A stretch of 64,000 nt of DNA from Patagioenas fasciata (taxonomy: Eukaryota; Chordata; Aves; Columbiformes; Columbidae), in contig NC_092523.1 in NCBI RefSeq assembly GCF_037038585.1, positions 50,299,501-50,363,500 of the forward strand. The letters run 5' to 3'. The translations under genes and the position numbers were made by a program. The notes below the pieces were generated by a model. The model saw only the letters and a list, made by a program, of their open reading frames with translations. It was not told the origin of the DNA and searched no databases. This document shows, piece after piece, positions 62,583 through 64,000 of the stretch; the first letter of the stretch is position 1, and every line of letters begins with the position of its first letter.

Positions 62583-63734
62583 AAATCTAAACCTAACCCC
62601 AATCCCTAACCCCAAACCCTAACCCCAACCCCTAACCCCAAATCTAAACCTAACCCCAATCCCTAACCCCAAACCCTAACCCCAAATCTAAACCTAACCC
62701 CAATCCCTAACCCCAAACCCTAACCCCAAATCTAAACCTAACCCCAACCCCTAAACCCCAACCCCTAACCCCAAATCTAAACCTAACCCCAATCCCTAAC
62801 CCCAAACCCTAACCCCAAATCAAAACCTAACCCCAACCCCTAAACCCCAACTCCTAACCCCAAATCTAAACCAAACCCCAACCCCTAACCCCAACCCCTA
62901 ACCCCAAATCTAAACCTAACCCCAATCCCTAACCCCAACCCCTAACCCCAAATCTAAACCAAACCCCAACCCCTAAACCCCAACCCCTAACCCCAAATCT
63001 AAACCTAACCCCAATCCCTAACCCCAAACCCTAACCCCAACCCCTAACCCCAAATCTAAACCTAACCCCACTCCCTAACCCCAACCCCTACCCCAACCCC
63101 TAAACCCAAATCTAAACCTAACCCCAACCCCTAAACCCCAACCCCTAACCCCAAATCTAAACCTAACCCCAACCCCTAAACCCAAATCTACACCTAACCC
63201 CAACCCCTAACCCCAACCCCTAACCCCAACCCCTAAACCCAAATCTAAACCTAACCCCAACCCCTAACCCCAAACCCTAACCCCAAATCTAAACCTAACC
63301 TCAACCCCTAAACCCCAACCCCTAACCCCAAATCTAAACCTAACCCCAATCCCTAACCCCAAACCCTAACCCCAACCCCTAACCCCAAATCTAAACCTAA
63401 CCCCAATCCCTAACCCCAACCCCTAACCCCAACCCCTAAACCCAAATCTAAACCTAACCCCAACCCCTAAACCCCAACCCCTAACCCCAAATCTAAACCT
63501 AACCCCAATCCCTAACCCCTAACCCTAACCCCAACCCCTAACCCCAAATCTAAACATAACCCCAATCCCTAACCCCAAACCCTAACCCCAAATCTAAACC
63601 TAACCCCAACCCCTAAACCCCAACCCCTAACCCCAAATCTAAACCTAACCCCAACCCCTAGCCCCAACCCCTATCCCCAAATCTAAACCTAACCTCAACC
63701 CCTAACCCCAACCCCTAACCCCAACCCCTAACCC

Positions 63735-64000
63735 CAACCCCTAACCCCAAATCTAAACCTAACCCCAAATCTAAACCTAACCCCAACCCCTAACTCCAAA
63801 TCTAAACCTAACCCCAATCCCTAACCCCAAACCCTAACCCGAACCCCTAACCCCAAATCTAAACTTAACCCCAATCCCTAACCCCAAACCCTAACCCCAA
63901 ATCTAAACCTAACCCCAACCCCTAAACCCCAACCCCTAACCCCAAATCTAAACCTAACCCCAATCCCGAACCCCAAACCCTAACCCCAACCCCTAACCCC
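63735..64000 (+). repeat. P-family segment, copy 6 (cut by the window end)
   Basis: Marker AACCCGAACC has its G at 63841. At the second marker the word reads AATCCCGAACC (G at 63968) instead of AATCCTGAACC. The copy continues beyond the window. Confidence 0.65.

Larger units (their letters stand above)
49418..64000 (+). repeat. Long degenerate telomere-like C-rich tract (at least 14.6 kb)
   Basis: The tract is made of a few interchangeable words: an 18-mer CCCCAAATCTAAACCTAA, 13-mers CCCCAATCCCTAA, CCCCAAACCCTAA and CCCCAACCCCTAA, and 14-mers ending TAAA. About 20 G residues occur on the + strand in 14.6 kb, by eye count. The complement therefore carries runs of GGGG every 9-14 bases and could form G-quadruplexes. 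No run of two or more exact CCCTAAA heptamers stands out. The nearest to plain telomere is near 63511. The tract contains no gene and is still running at the window edge. It is related to telomeric DNA, but whether it is active telomere, interstitial relic or subtelomeric satellite is undetermined. Confidence 0.95.

Noticed and set aside
49418..64000. Canonical functional telomere
   Set aside because: Exact tandem CCCTAAA or CCCTAA runs are nearly absent, the word order is duplicated in kilobase blocks, and the tract lies on the presumed internal side of the satellite.
1..64000. Head-to-head telomere fusion or a dicentric junction
   Set aside because: Both C-rich tracts have the same orientation. 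A fusion would switch from C-rich to G-rich on the + strand.

Overview
This window holds no gene I can support. It is a chromosome-end (subtelomere-like) satellite region in three parts. Positions 1-570 are a degenerate C-rich telomere-like tract. Positions 571-49417 are a head-to-tail array of a unit of about 1697 bp, with 28 complete copies and one truncated copy that are almost identical. Positions 49418-64000 are a much longer C-rich telomere-like tract that runs off the window. Both C-rich tracts have the same polarity: CCCTAA-like words lie on the + strand, as expected at the left end of a chromosome. The satellite therefore sits inside, or between two pieces of, one oriented telomere-like domain.

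Organism: there is no protein or rRNA to place it. The telomere-like words (CCCTAA, CCCTAAA, CCCCAA) and the CpG-rich, roughly 50% GC satellite without CpG depletion point to a eukaryote without heavy CpG methylation. The style of the sequence resembles coccidian apicomplexans (Toxoplasma/Neospora/Eimeria-like, whose telomere repeat is CCCTAAA). This is a low-confidence guess. A plant, alga or other protist is not excluded.

Satellite array: I place the unit start at the GTAGGCGGGCG motif, because the left junction falls there. Unit starts are 571, 2265, 3962, 5659, 7356, 9053, 10752, 12451, 14150, 15849, 17546, 19243, 20942, 22639, 24336, 26033, 27730, 29427, 31124, 32821, 34518, 36215, 37912, 39609, 41306, 43003, 44700, 46397 and 48094. 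Unit 1 is 1694 bp, units 6-9 and 12 are 1699 bp, and all other complete units are 1697 bp. A few diagnostic substitutions sort the units into type A (most), type B (6-9 and 12, about ten shared differences including two 1-bp insertions) and mosaics. Alleles recur in adjacent blocks, in a duplicated dimer (21-22 and 23-24), and at a distance (units 4/5 and 27/28). This is the pattern left by unequal crossing-over and gene conversion. Open reading frames in the unit are short, overlap on both strands in several frames, and carry no domain I recognise.

Large C-rich tract: it is built from a small vocabulary of 13-18 base words (CCCCAAATCTAAACCTAA, CCCCAATCCCTAA, CCCCAAACCCTAA, CCCCAACCCCTAA or TAAA). 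The + strand contains only about 20 G residues, counted by eye. Rare variant words act as barcodes and show nested duplications: a P family (markers at 49526, 50759, 54419, 58540, 59367, 63841) and a Q family (51914, 52762, 56238, 57073, 60507, 61006, 62239). A 1233-bp tandem shift occurs in two separate places.

The elements do not work together as a gene system. What the sequence shows is the structural evolution of a chromosome end. Its most notable aspects are the long homogenised 1.7-kb array and its sharp boundaries with non-canonical telomere-like DNA.
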